From Gammaproteobacteria bacterium UBA2168 (GTDB taxonomy: Bacteria > Pseudomonadota > Gammaproteobacteria > Pseudomonadales > Azotimanducaceae), in NCBI GenBank assembly GCA_002327525.1, contig DCWG01000052.1, positions 1 to 40,763 on the forward strand: a stretch of DNA of 40,763 nt. Reading direction: 5' to 3'. Both the position numbers and the translations under genes were made by a program. This document shows positions 7,455 through 18,203 of the stretch, one piece after another. The first letter of the stretch is position 1. Each line of letters begins with the position of its first letter. The notes under the pieces were generated by a model. That model was not told the DNA's origin. It made no database searches and saw nothing but the letters and a program-made list of their open reading frames with translations.

Positions 7455-8401
7455 AATACCGTATCGGTTTCGCGGGAACCCCCGCCTTCGCCCGCACCAT
7501 CCTGCAGACATCGCTGGACGCCGGGCACAGGCCCGTTCTCGTGCTCACTCAGCCGGACAGGCCTACAGGCCGCGGCAAGCGCCCCCGGGCGAGCCCTGTG
7601 AAGGCGCTTGCCGAAAGCGCGGGGCTGAATGTGGCCACGCCCTCTTCACTCGAACCAGAGGACAGCCGGGCGATCATTGCCGCGGCGGCTCTCGACGTGC
7701 TCGTGGTCGCCGCATACGGCCTGATCCTACCAGCGGAGGTACTGGCTCTCCCATGTCACGGTTGCGTGAACGTGCATGCCTCCCTGCTGCCTCGTTGGCG
7801 CGGTGCGGCGCCGGTGGAACGCGCCATCATGGCCGGGGACAAGCGCGCGGGCGTGTGCATCATGCAAATGAACGAAGGGCTTGATACGGGGGACGTTTTG
7901 GCACGCGAGGCGATGCATATCGGTTCGCGAATGACCGGTGCCGAGCTGGAAAATGCGCTCGCTGAGATCGGCGCTCGCCTGTTGCTGGAAACCCTGCCTC
8001 GACTGCACGATGCGGAGGCTGTTCCACAGCAAGGAGAGCCGTCCTATGCGCACAAACTCACCGCCACTGACGCTGTAATCGACTGGTCCCGCCCGGCTTC
8101 GGATATTCAGCGCCAGGTCCGCGCCCTGGCTCACCGGCGTACCGCCTGGAGTTGCCTGGGCGATCTGCGTGTGCGTGTGTTCGAAACCGAGGAACGACCC
8201 CGCACGCAGGCCCATACGGCGGATACCCCGCCCGGTACCATTCTCGCCGCTGGCAAAGACGGCATCGACGTCCTTTGCGGTGACGTCCCACTGCGCCTCA
8301 AAAAGCTTGCGCTCAACCGCGGCAAGGGAACGATTCTCAATGTCGCCGCAGTGCTGAATGGCTTCGCAGACACTTTTGCCGCCGGGCGGCGCTTTCGGTG
8401 A
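7451..8401 (+). CDS. fmt: methionyl-tRNA formyltransferase
   Basis: Transfers a formyl group from 10-formyl-tetrahydrofolate to Met-tRNA(fMet). The 316-residue protein has the N-terminal Rossmann-like domain ([11 protein letters not shown]) and the catalytic residues N107, H109 ([12 protein letters not shown]) and D145 (GLDTGD), at the same numbers as in E. coli. A C-terminal OB-fold domain covers about 207-316. It overlaps def by four bases, and rsmB begins at a GTG overlapping its own stop (GTGA), so def-fmt-rsmB are translated as a coupled set. Confidence 0.97.
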   Translation: MKYRIGFAGTPAFARTILQTSLDAGHRPVLVLTQPDRPTGRGKRPRASPVKALAESAGLNVATPSSLEPEDSRAIIAAAALDVLVVAAYGLILPAEVLALPCHGCVNVHASLLPRWRGAAPVERAIMAGDKRAGVCIMQMNEGLDTGDVLAREAMHIGSRMTGAELENALAEIGARLLLETLPRLHDAEAVPQQGEPSYAHKLTATDAVIDWSRPASDIQRQVRALAHRRTAWSCLGDLRVRVFETEERPRTQAHTADTPPGTILAAGKDGIDVLCGDVPLRLKKLALNRGKGTILNVAAVLNGFADTFAAGRRFR

Positions 8402-9678
8402 GCGGCGAGGAACGCGCCAGGGCGGCACGCAATCTGGCACACCTACTCGACGCAACCCGCAGCCCGGGACGACGCATGCTCGATCAGGTGCTCGCATCCG
8501 GCAAGCAGAGCCCCCTCGCCCGGGAGTTGACGTATGGCGTGACACGCCATTTTTACTCACTCTCGGCAGAGTTGCAGCCGTTACTCGAACGACCCTTGCG
8601 CGATCGGGACCTGGACCTGTTCGCATTGATGTTGGTGGGTGCTTACCAACTTCGGCATCTACAGATTCCGCCACATGCAGCCATTAACGAGACCGTCGCT
8701 GCCGCCCACCCGCTAGGCAAACCCTGGGCCAGGAACCTTATCAACGGTGTGCTGCGCTCACTGCAGCGCTCGCCCACGCCAACCCCTCAGGACGACAGCG
8801 TCCGCTACGATCATCCCTCCTGGCTGATCGAGCGTGTGAGCAAGGAATACCCGGATCAATGGCGGGATCTGCTGAGTGCGAACAATGCCCGGGCACCCAT
8901 GGCTATCCGTATCAACCTCACACGGACCAGCGTGCAGGACTATACGCACCTGCTCGGCAGCGCCAATATCGCCTCGCAACCTGGCTGGCTGCCCGAGACT
9001 GTGATTCTCGAACAACCCATGCCTGTGGCGAAGCTACCAGGATATGCCGAAGGCCTGGTCTCCGTTCAGGATGCGGGCGCCCAGTTTGCCGCCTACCTGC
9101 TCACAGAGCGCCTGTCGGCACCATCGTCCATCCTGGATGCTTGTGCAGCGCCCGGTGGCAAGACTTTTCATCTCCTCGAACGGGCGCCTCACGCGAAGGT
9201 CTCCGCTATGGACGTCAACTCATCCCGGTTGGATACGCTCCGCCGGTCGGCTGTTCGCCTCGGGCACGAGGTTCGAACCCTGTGCGCAGACGCCAGCAAC
9301 GATCGCCTCGCGGCGCGTTACGATCACATACTGCTCGATGCACCGTGCTCCGGTTCAGGCACCCTTCGCCGGCATCCGGATATCAAGCTGCTTCGCGAAC
9401 CCGCCGACGTCGGGGTAACCGCGCGCGTACAGGCCCTTCTACTGCGACATCTATGGCATGCGCTGCGTCCCAGCGGTACCCTTCTGTATTGCACCTGTTC
9501 GCTGTTACGAGAAGAGAACGATTCGATCGTGGCCGTTTTCCTCAATACCCATACCGACGCCAGCGCTGCGCCGATTGAACTGCCATCAGGCGCTGCTACC
9601 CGCTACGGCTGGCAGCTCTTGCCGCTCGATCCGCGCACTGACGCTTTCTATTTCGCGGCTCTGGTGAAATCCAAATGA
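8398..9678 (+). CDS. rsmB: 16S rRNA m5C967 methyltransferase
   Basis: Methylates C967 of 16S rRNA using SAM. The 426-residue protein has the N-terminal NusB-like RNA-binding domain (about 5-125, including GAYQLRHL and the AINETV...FVNGVLR-like ARNLINGVLR) and the C-terminal methyltransferase. The SAM motif is ILDACAAPGGK (245-255). The two cysteines of the m5C mechanism are C317 in DAPCSGSG and C367 in YCTCSLL, followed by REEND. Translation starts at GTG 8398, inside the fmt stop codon. The spacing to trkA is seven bases. Confidence 0.96.
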   Translation: MSGEERARAARNLAHLLDATRSPGRRMLDQVLASGKQSPLARELTYGVTRHFYSLSAELQPLLERPLRDRDLDLFALMLVGAYQLRHLQIPPHAAINETVAAAHPLGKPWARNLINGVLRSLQRSPTPTPQDDSVRYDHPSWLIERVSKEYPDQWRDLLSANNARAPMAIRINLTRTSVQDYTHLLGSANIASQPGWLPETVILEQPMPVAKLPGYAEGLVSVQDAGAQFAAYLLTERLSAPSSILDACAAPGGKTFHLLERAPHAKVSAMDVNSSRLDTLRRSAVRLGHEVRTLCADASNDRLAARYDHILLDAPCSGSGTLRRHPDIKLLREPADVGVTARVQALLLRHLWHALRPSGTLLYCTCSLLREENDSIVAVFLNTHTDASAAPIELPSGAATRYGWQLLPLDPRTDAFYFAALVKSK

Positions 9679-9685
9679 GGTGCGC

Positions 9686-11059
9686 GTGAAGATACTCATT
9701 CTCGGTGCCGGTCAGGTGGGCGGGACGCTCGCCGAAAACCTCGCCAACGAAGCATTCGACATCACACTGGTCGATCAACGTGCCGACATGCTGGAGGCGC
9801 TGCGAGCTCGTCTAGACATCCAGACCGTCCAGGGCCACGCCAGCCATCCACACGTTCTTCGCCAGGCGGGTGCGGACGATGCCGACATGCTGGTGGCAGT
9901 AACCGCCAGTGATGAGGTGAACATGGTTGCCTGCCAGGTCTGCTATTCCCTGTTCCGCACACCAACCAGGATTGCCCGCGTGCGCTCTTCTTCTTACCTT
10001 TCTCGCGACGGCTTCTTCACTCGCGAGCACATGCCCATCGACGTGCTCATCAGCCCTGAGAAGGTGGTGACCAATCATATCCGGCAATTGCTGGAACACC
10101 CCGGGGCTCTGCAGGTGCTCGACTTTGCCGACGGTCGCGTACAGCTGGTCGCCGTGCGCGCCTATTTCGGCGGACCACTGGTCGGCCAGGAACTGCGGCG
10201 CGTGCGCCAGCATATGCCAAAAAACGACACCAAGGTGGCCGCCATCTTCCGCCGCGGACGGCCGATCACGCCGGAAGCCGACACAGTGATCGAGCCGGAC
10301 GACGAGGTGTTTTTCATCGCGGCGAGTGAACACATCAACGCGGTGATGGCCGAACTGCGCCATGTGGAGCGCGCCTTCAAGCGTGTCACAATCGCCGGCG
10401 GGGGCAACATCGGAGAACGTCTCGCGCGCGCCATCGAGCCTTACTTTTCCGTGAAGGTGATCGAGTACGACCGCGAACGCTGTGAGGCGCTAGCCGAGTC
10501 GCTGCACAGCTCAGTAGTGTTGCATGGTGAGGCCACCAACCGCGATCTCCTGGTCGAGGAGAACATCGAAAACTGCGATGCGTTCTGCGCGGTCACCAAC
10601 GACGACGAGGTCAACATCATGTCCTCGCTCATGGCCAAGCGTCTCGGCGTACGCCAGGTTATGTCGCTGATCAGTAAGCCCGCTTATGTGGACCTGGTGC
10701 AGGGCGGCGATATCGACATTGCCATCTCCCCGCAGCAAGCCACCACGTCCAGCCTGCTGACCTATGTGCGCCGGGGTGACGTCGCCCGCGTGCATAGCCT
10801 GCGCCGTGGTGCGGCTGAGGCCATGGAGGCCATCGCGCACGGCGACGCCCGGAGTTCGAAGGTGGTCGGTCGACGCATTCGTGACATCGAACTACCTCCC
10901 GGCACGACCATTGGCGCAATCGTGCGAGGGGATGAGGTCATTATCGCTCACCGCGATGTGGAAGTTGCCTCGGACGATCACATCATTCTTTTTCTCATCG
11001 ACAAGAAGCACGTACCTCAGGTCGAGCGCCTGTTCCAAGTCGGTATCACCTTTTTCTGA
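9686..11059 (+). CDS. trkA: Trk potassium uptake regulatory subunit TrkA
   Basis: Peripheral cytoplasmic NAD-binding subunit that gates the Trk potassium transporter. The 457-residue protein contains two RCK units, each with a dinucleotide fold and a TrkA_C lobe. The first GxGxxG is G7-G12 (GAGQVG) and the second is at about 238-243 (GGGNIG). Two GTG codons compete. The one at 9686 gives the typical MKILILGAGQVG start and has TGAGG five bases upstream, so it is preferred over 9680. The TGAGG overlaps the rsmB stop. trkH follows eight bases downstream, so channel and gate are co-expressed. Confidence 0.96.
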   Translation: MKILILGAGQVGGTLAENLANEAFDITLVDQRADMLEALRARLDIQTVQGHASHPHVLRQAGADDADMLVAVTASDEVNMVACQVCYSLFRTPTRIARVRSSSYLSRDGFFTREHMPIDVLISPEKVVTNHIRQLLEHPGALQVLDFADGRVQLVAVRAYFGGPLVGQELRRVRQHMPKNDTKVAAIFRRGRPITPEADTVIEPDDEVFFIAASEHINAVMAELRHVERAFKRVTIAGGGNIGERLARAIEPYFSVKVIEYDRERCEALAESLHSSVVLHGEATNRDLLVEENIENCDAFCAVTNDDEVNIMSSLMAKRLGVRQVMSLISKPAYVDLVQGGDIDIAISPQQATTSSLLTYVRRGDVARVHSLRRGAAEAMEAIAHGDARSSKVVGRRIRDIELPPGTTIGAIVRGDEVIIAHRDVEVASDDHIILFLIDKKHVPQVERLFQVGITFF

Positions 11060-11067
11060 CCACGCCG

Positions 11068-12513
11068 ATGCATTTCACCGTCATATTGCGCGTGACCGGC
11101 ATCCTGCTGACGTTGTTCAGTCTCTCTATGCTGGTACCGATGGGAGTCGCGTTGCACTATGGTGAAAACACCTTTCTCACTTTCGGCGCGGCCGGCTTCG
11201 TGACGCTGGCCTCGGGACTGGCGCTGTGGCTATCGATGCGCGGAGAGCGCGAGCTGCGCAGTGGTGATGGATTTCTCATCACCGCTCTTTTCTACCTCGG
11301 TCTTGGGCTGTTCGGCGCCATTCCCATCTATTTCGCCGATGCCACCGACATGAGTTTCACGGATGCCGCGTTCGAATCACTGTCCGGACTCACCACAACC
11401 GGTGCAACCGTGATTACCGGCCTCGACGAACTGCCGCGCTCGATTCTTTTTTATCGCCAGCTCCTGCAATGGCTCGGGGGCATGGGCATCATCGTCCTCG
11501 CGGTTGCCATCCTGCCGATGCTTGGCATCGGCGGTATGCAGCTGTATCGCGCCGAGTCCCCAGGGCCGGTGAAAGACAACAAGCTCACACCCCGCATCAC
11601 CGAAACTGCGAAGGCGCTGTGGTACATCTATCTCAGCCTGACCCTCACCTGCATGGTGTGTTATCGCATCGCCGGCATGAGCTGGTTCGACGCCGTGTGC
11701 CATGCATTCTCCACTGTCGCGATCGGCGGGGTTTCCACCCACGATGCGAGCATTGGCTTTTTCTCAAACGGCGCCATCGAGGCTGTAGCCGTGGTGTTCA
11801 TGATCGTCTCCGGTATCAACTTCGGGCTGCACTTCATCGCTTGGAACAACCGCAGCTTACGCGTCTATCTCGGTGATCCCGAAGTGCGCCTCTACGTGCT
11901 GGTCCTGTTCGTGATCAGCGCCATTGTGACCGGTATCCTCTCCCAGCACCCGGAGGCTTCGTCATCGCCTTTTGCACACGGTGTGTTTCAGACCGTATCC
12001 ATCGCCACCACCACCGGCTTTACGACCAGCGACTACAGTCTGTGGCCATCGGCGGCTCCTGTCCTGCTGCTGTTCGCAGCCTTTGCCGGTGGTTGCGCTG
12101 GTTCTACCGCGGGCGGAATCAAGATGGTGCGCGTAGTCCTCATTTATCGGCAGGGTGTTCGGGAAATCCGTCGTCTCATCCATCCGAGTGGCGTTTTTCC
12201 CATCAAGCTGGGACGCAATCCGGTACCAGATCGTGTCATCGAGGCTGTATGGAGCTTCTTCGCCGCGTACGTGATCATCTTTTTGACCCTGGTGACGGCG
12301 ATGATGCTGATTTCGGATTTCGACTTCATCACCGCTTTTTCGGCCGTAGGTGCGTGTCTCAACAATCTGGGTCCAGGTCTCGGCGATGTGGCGCTCAACT
12401 ACGCCAGTGTCCCAGCCACTGCGAAGTGGTTGCTCATCTTCGCAATGCTGCTCGGTCGCCTGGAAATCTTCACCGTGCTCGTCTTGTTGTCGCCCGCGTT
12501 CTGGCGGCGGTAG
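11068..12513 (+). CDS. trkH: Trk potassium uptake channel subunit TrkH
   Basis: Integral membrane pore of the Trk system, 481 residues. Its four M1-P-M2 repeats are seen through their filter sequences: TTTGAT (109-114), STVAIGGVST (215-224), ATTTGFTT (313-320) and CLNNLGPG (430-437). The glycine of each filter is present, consistent with K+ selectivity. The AGSTAGGIK segment (344-352), the gating-loop region of the third repeat, is intact. The gene ends 12 bases before the convergent acyltransferase gene, leaving no room for a separate terminator in the gap. Confidence 0.97.
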   Translation: MHFTVILRVTGILLTLFSLSMLVPMGVALHYGENTFLTFGAAGFVTLASGLALWLSMRGERELRSGDGFLITALFYLGLGLFGAIPIYFADATDMSFTDAAFESLSGLTTTGATVITGLDELPRSILFYRQLLQWLGGMGIIVLAVAILPMLGIGGMQLYRAESPGPVKDNKLTPRITETAKALWYIYLSLTLTCMVCYRIAGMSWFDAVCHAFSTVAIGGVSTHDASIGFFSNGAIEAVAVVFMIVSGINFGLHFIAWNNRSLRVYLGDPEVRLYVLVLFVISAIVTGILSQHPEASSSPFAHGVFQTVSIATTTGFTTSDYSLWPSAAPVLLLFAAFAGGCAGSTAGGIKMVRVVLIYRQGVREIRRLIHPSGVFPIKLGRNPVPDRVIEAVWSFFAAYVIIFLTLVTAMMLISDFDFITAFSAVGACLNNLGPGLGDVALNYASVPATAKWLLIFAMLLGRLEIFTVLVLLSPAFWRR

Positions 12514-12525
12514 CGGCGCGGGACG

Positions 12526-13428
12526 TCAGATCTCGTTTGCCTTCACTTTCGGGTAGACCGGTTCCATATCCTGGGGCTGTCGCTTGAATCGTTTGTATTC
12601 CCACTGGTACTGCCCCGGATCGGTGAGTACGAGCTCTTCTATGGCAGCATTGAGGCTCGCGGCGTGCACCGAGACATCCTCGTCACAGACACCAGCCGGG
12701 GCTGCGACAATGCGGACGTGAAAGCCACCCTTCGCACGCGTCGCACTTCCAATAAACACGGCCGGGCTGGTCTGTCTAATGAGACGATGAGCGAATGTCA
12801 TGGTCAGCGCCGGATGACCGAAAAAGGGGGCATGCACACCCGCACTGGTATCCGGCACCTGGTCCGGCAGGATACCTATCAGTCCACCGTGTTTGAGCGC
12901 GCGGTAGACCGCCCGCAATCCAGCCCGATCCGTAGGGACGAGCGTCGCGCCGAAGCGCTCCCGACTCTCCTTGATTGGCCCTTCGAGCGCCGAGATACGC
13001 GGGGGATCGTAAACCGCCACCAGGCCTTCTCCACCCAGCACAAAGGTGATCATCTCCCAGTTGCCAAAATGAGGCACGAGAAGCAACACGCTCTGGCTGC
13101 GCCGCAGGCACTCACGCAGCGGCTCGATCCCTTCCAACGAAAGTACGCATCGCTGGATGCGCTCACGCGACCAATGCGCGAGCATGCCGGCTTCCGCCAT
13201 CAGGCAGGCCGTATGACAGAGGCTGTCGCGGACCAGGGCAGCCACGCTCTCCTGGCTCTGATCAGGAAAACAGCGCAACAGGTTGATATGGCTGATACGG
13301 GCCGATTCAATGCCGAATTTCGCCGCCGCGCGAGCGACCAGGCGCGCCGCCGACCGACTGAAGGCCAGCGGCGGCAATGCGATCAATAATGTAAGCACGC
13401 GCAAGGCGGCTCCTATGGCCTGGTTCAT
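12526..13428 (-). CDS. LpxL/HtrB-family lipid A acyltransferase
   Basis: Inner-membrane acyltransferase that adds a secondary acyl chain to Kdo-lipid A. The 300-residue protein has an N-terminal hydrophobic anchor (about 8-24), the catalytic HxxxxE in PHFGNWE (H120, E125), the LPDQVP acceptor-loop motif (188-192) and the C-terminal QYQWEYKRFK motif typical of the family. LpxL, LpxM and related Acinetobacter- or Pseudomonas-type enzymes cannot be told apart here, so no symbol is given. Its ATG overlaps the tag stop (ATGA), and it is convergent with trkH. Confidence 0.92.
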   Translation of the reverse strand: MNQAIGAALRVLTLLIALPPLAFSRSAARLVARAAAKFGIESARISHINLLRCFPDQSQESVAALVRDSLCHTACLMAEAGMLAHWSRERIQRCVLSLEGIEPLRECLRRSQSVLLLVPHFGNWEMITFVLGGEGLVAVYDPPRISALEGPIKESRERFGATLVPTDRAGLRAVYRALKHGGLIGILPDQVPDTSAGVHAPFFGHPALTMTFAHRLIRQTSPAVFIGSATRAKGGFHVRIVAAPAGVCDEDVSVHAASLNAAIEELVLTDPGQYQWEYKRFKRQPQDMEPVYPKVKANEI

Positions 13429-13997
13429 TCACGCCCTACCCGCGCACACTCATCATGCGCGAAGCAGCTGACGAGGTGATCGTTGACCAGTCCCGCACTC
13501 TGCATGAAGGCATAGCAGGTAGTGGGCCCAACGAACGAGAAGCCACAATTCTTAAGGGTACGTGCCATACGCTTCGACGTTTCCGTCATTGGCGGCACCT
13601 CGGCGCTTCGCCGCCACCGGTTCTGTACGGGTACGCCGACGTAGGACCAGACGAATTCAGAGAACGCTGCGTCCATTTCGAGAACGGCTCTGGCGTTGCC
13701 GACCATGGCCTCCAACTTACCACGGTGACGGATGAGGCCCTCGTCCTTCAGCCAGCATTCGACGTTGCTGCGATTCGCTCGAGCCAACCGCCCGGGGTCG
13801 AATTCGAAGAACCGCTCTCGCATCCGCTCGCGCTTTTTCAACACGGTCAGCCATGACAACCCCGACTGCATACTCTCCAGAATCAGGCGCTCGAACAGCG
13901 CATGATCGTCGAATTCGGGTATGCCCCATTCCTCGTCGTGGTATCGAGTGTATAGATCGTCCGCCGTGCACCAGTCACACCGCTGAACTTTGACCAT
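13425..13997 (-). CDS. tag: 3-methyladenine DNA glycosylase I
   Basis: Excises 3-methyladenine in base-excision repair. The 190-residue protein carries the Tag zinc-snap residues: C7 (RCDW), H20 (RYHDEEWG), H174 and C178 (NDHLVSC). The catalytic/base-recognition glutamate is E41 in LESMQSGLSW. IRHRGKLEAMVGNARA and FSFVGPTTCYAFMQSAG are also characteristic. I chose the ATG at 13997 (MVKVQRCDW). A frame open to 14051 adds residues not found in the family. It is co-translated with the lpxL-like gene and divergent from gmhB. In pseudomonads, as I recall, glyQS sits in this neighbourhood, but it is absent here. Confidence 0.95.
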   Translation of the reverse strand: MVKVQRCDWCTADDLYTRYHDEEWGIPEFDDHALFERLILESMQSGLSWLTVLKKRERMRERFFEFDPGRLARANRSNVECWLKDEGLIRHRGKLEAMVGNARAVLEMDAAFSEFVWSYVGVPVQNRWRRSAEVPPMTETSKRMARTLKNCGFSFVGPTTCYAFMQSAGLVNDHLVSCFAHDECARVGRE

Positions 13998-14054
13998 TGC
14001 GTTGTTATCTCTTATGTTTCGCGCGCTTGCACGATTGTAACCGGTTTCCAAGGC

Positions 14055-14603
14055 ATGCTTTCAGCCAGAAAATTCAAGCTCGTGTTGCTCGATCGGGACG
14101 GCGTGATCAACCATGACTCCGCCGACTACATCAGGAACGCCTCCGAGTGGTCACCCATACCCGGCGCTTTACAGGCGATCGTCGCGCTGCAGGAGGCAGG
14201 CATTGTGGTCGCCGTATGCACCAATCAGTCCGGAGTGGGCCGGGGACTATTGAGCGCGTCGAGTCTCCACGAGATTCACGATACGCTGCAGCGATGCATC
14301 GAAGAGCTGGGTGGCCAGCGGGTGTCGGTGTACTACTGCCCACATCGTCCCGATGCGGGGTGCGGTTGCCGCAAACCCGAGCCCGGCATGCTTCTGGACG
14401 CCCTGCACGATTTCGGTTGCGATGCCCGCGAGGCTTGCTTCGTTGGGGACTCGGCACGCGACCTGCAAGCCGCGAAGCGCGCCGGCTGTGAGGGCATTCT
14501 CGTTCGCACTGGCAACGGTGGCGCAACCGAGAAAACGGTGTCAAACACCATTGTATTCGACAATCTCGCTACGTTCGCTAACCATCAGCGGAGCATTATC
14601 TAG
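14055..14603 (+). CDS. gmhB: D-glycero-beta-D-manno-heptose-1,7-bisphosphate 7-phosphatase
   Basis: HAD-family phosphatase for ADP-heptose synthesis (LPS inner core), 182 residues. The nucleophile and acid are D13 and D15 in LLDRDGVIN. TNQSG (56-60) is HAD motif II. The structural zinc loop YYCPHRPDAGCGCRKPEPGM supplies C95, H97, C103 and C105, and GDS (131-133) supplies the last acidic motif. These are diagnostic of GmhB as opposed to histidinol phosphatase. The start ATG has only a nearby AAGG, so it may be inefficiently translated. It is convergent with gyrB with 38 bases between them. Confidence 0.94.
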   Translation: MLSARKFKLVLLDRDGVINHDSADYIRNASEWSPIPGALQAIVALQEAGIVVAVCTNQSGVGRGLLSASSLHEIHDTLQRCIEELGGQRVSVYYCPHRPDAGCGCRKPEPGMLLDALHDFGCDAREACFVGDSARDLQAAKRAGCEGILVRTGNGGATEKTVSNTIVFDNLATFANHQRSII

Positions 14604-14641
14604 AGCGGCGATCGCGACAATCTTCTAGCCAGAGCTCGAAA

Positions 14642-17047
<2,406 letters not shown>

Positions 17048-17082
17048 TCATAAGCCTGCTCTGTTTGCTTTGACTCAGCGAA

Positions 17083-17098
17083 CGGGTCGATAGACCCG
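17083..17098 (-). other. hairpin immediately after recF stop
   Basis: CGGGTC and GACCCG form a perfect six-pair stem with a four-base loop just past the recF stop and about 35 bases before gyrB. No T-tract follows in the minus direction, so it is not an evident intrinsic terminator. It could stabilise the recF mRNA end or pause transcription before gyrB. Confidence 0.45.
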
Positions 17099-17099
17099 C

Positions 17100-18197
17100 T
17101 CAGGGTTCCGGAAACACTTCGCCCTGTTTCACGTGAAACATCTTGGGTGGCGTGTCGTGCCAAAACGCTGACACGGTATCCGGTGTCATCGTGGAGGTTG
17201 CAAGCACCTGGGCGCCGGTGTCGGCTATCACTTTCAGCATCCTCCGCACTCTGGGCTGGTCGATTTCGGCCCCCAAATCGTCGATCAACAAGACAGTCCG
17301 GCGCCCCTGACTGCTTACCAATAACTGTACCTGAGCCAACACCATTGCTGTCGCTACCAGCTTGCCTTGGCCTCGGGACAGAATAGCGCTCGCTTTGCCC
17401 CCCTGGCAGGTAAGAGTAAGATCGGCCCTCTGTGGACCGACACGCGTGGAACCCCATTTTACCTCTTTAGCCGCCATTTCTCCCAGCACTTTGACCAATG
17501 GCAGATCAGACCAACCACGCCGGTAAATACAAGCAATATCCAGATCCGGCTCCAGAATTTGCAAGATATTCTGGAACGCCTGCTCGAGATCTAGCATATA
17601 TCGCGAGCGATCTTCCGACACGCGCTCTCCCGCCTCTCCAAGCCTTACATCCCATACGCCCAGTTCCGCCAACGTTGCACGCCCCGTTGCTACGGACTTC
17701 AACAGTGCGTTGCGCTGTCTCAACAGCCGCAGATATGTCCGCAATCCCTCGATGTAGGATGGTTTCACGTGAAACACGCCCCAATCCAGGAATCGGCGCC
17801 TGACCGAAGGATTGCCGAAAACCAGATCGCCTACCGTCGGCAGCATTGCCTGCACCGGAACAAGCACCGCAATCTCTGATTGCTTTCCACCATCCCGGCC
17901 GTCTATCAGCAGGCGCCCGTCACCGTTTCGCTTTCGCTGAACGCCAACACTGCAAGCGCCGCGCGCCTCATCCTCTATTAGTGCCCGAACGACCATTCGT
18001 TCGCCACCTTCTCTAATGAGATTGTTTTTATCACGGCCGCGAAACGACTGTCCCCGCGCGAGCAGATGCACCGCCTCGAGAATCGCAGTCTTACCTGCCC
18101 CATTCTCACCGTAGAAATAATTGAGCCCTGGGCCGAGCCCAATCTCTGCCCTTTTCACGTTTCTAAGTTGGGTGATCTCCAGCCGGGTAATGGCCAC
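17100..18197 (-). CDS. recF: DNA replication and repair protein RecF
   Basis: SMC-like ATPase that helps load RecA at gaps through RecOR. The 365-residue protein has the Walker A GENGAGKT (30-37), the RRRFLDWGVFHV region (133-144), the ABC-type signature in ILSRGQGKL and the Walker B LLIDDLGAE. Translation starts at a GTG. It is six bases from the dnaN stop, so coupling is likely. Two ParB-binding-site-like palindromes are embedded in the coding sequence, both encoding F-H-V-K (residues 142-145 and 354-357). Confidence 0.97.
   Translation of the reverse strand: MAITRLEITQLRNVKRAEIGLGPGLNYFYGENGAGKTAILEAVHLLARGQSFRGRDKNNLIREGGERMVVRALIEDEARGACSVGVQRKRNGDGRLLIDGRDGGKQSEIAVLVPVQAMLPTVGDLVFGNPSVRRRFLDWGVFHVKPSYIEGLRTYLRLLRQRNALLKSVATGRATLAELGVWDVRLGEAGERVSEDRSRYMLDLEQAFQNILQILEPDLDIACIYRRGWSDLPLVKVLGEMAAKEVKWGSTRVGPQRADLTLTCQGGKASAILSRGQGKLVATAMVLAQVQLLVSSQGRRTVLLIDDLGAEIDQPRVRRMLKVIADTGAQVLATSTMTPDTVSAFWHDTPPKMFHVKQGEVFPEP
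17125..17140. promoter_or_regulatory. parS site (ParB binding), perfect 16-base palindrome, inside recF 3' end
   Basis: TGTTTCACGTGAAACA is identical to the classical bacterial parS consensus (TGTTNCACGTGAAACA). It encodes MFHVK near the RecF C terminus. The ParB encoded at 28668 is the obvious ligand. It lies about 3.5 kb from the putative origin. Confidence 0.9.
17761..17776. promoter_or_regulatory. second parS-like site inside recF, 15/16 match
   Basis: GGTTTCACGTGAAACA differs from the parS consensus only at the first base, which belongs to the outer flank; the central palindrome GTTTCACGTGAAAC is complete. It encodes FHVK at residues 142-145 of RecF and lies 636 bases from the perfect site. 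Confidence 0.85.
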
Positions 18198-18203
18198 AGA
18201 AGA

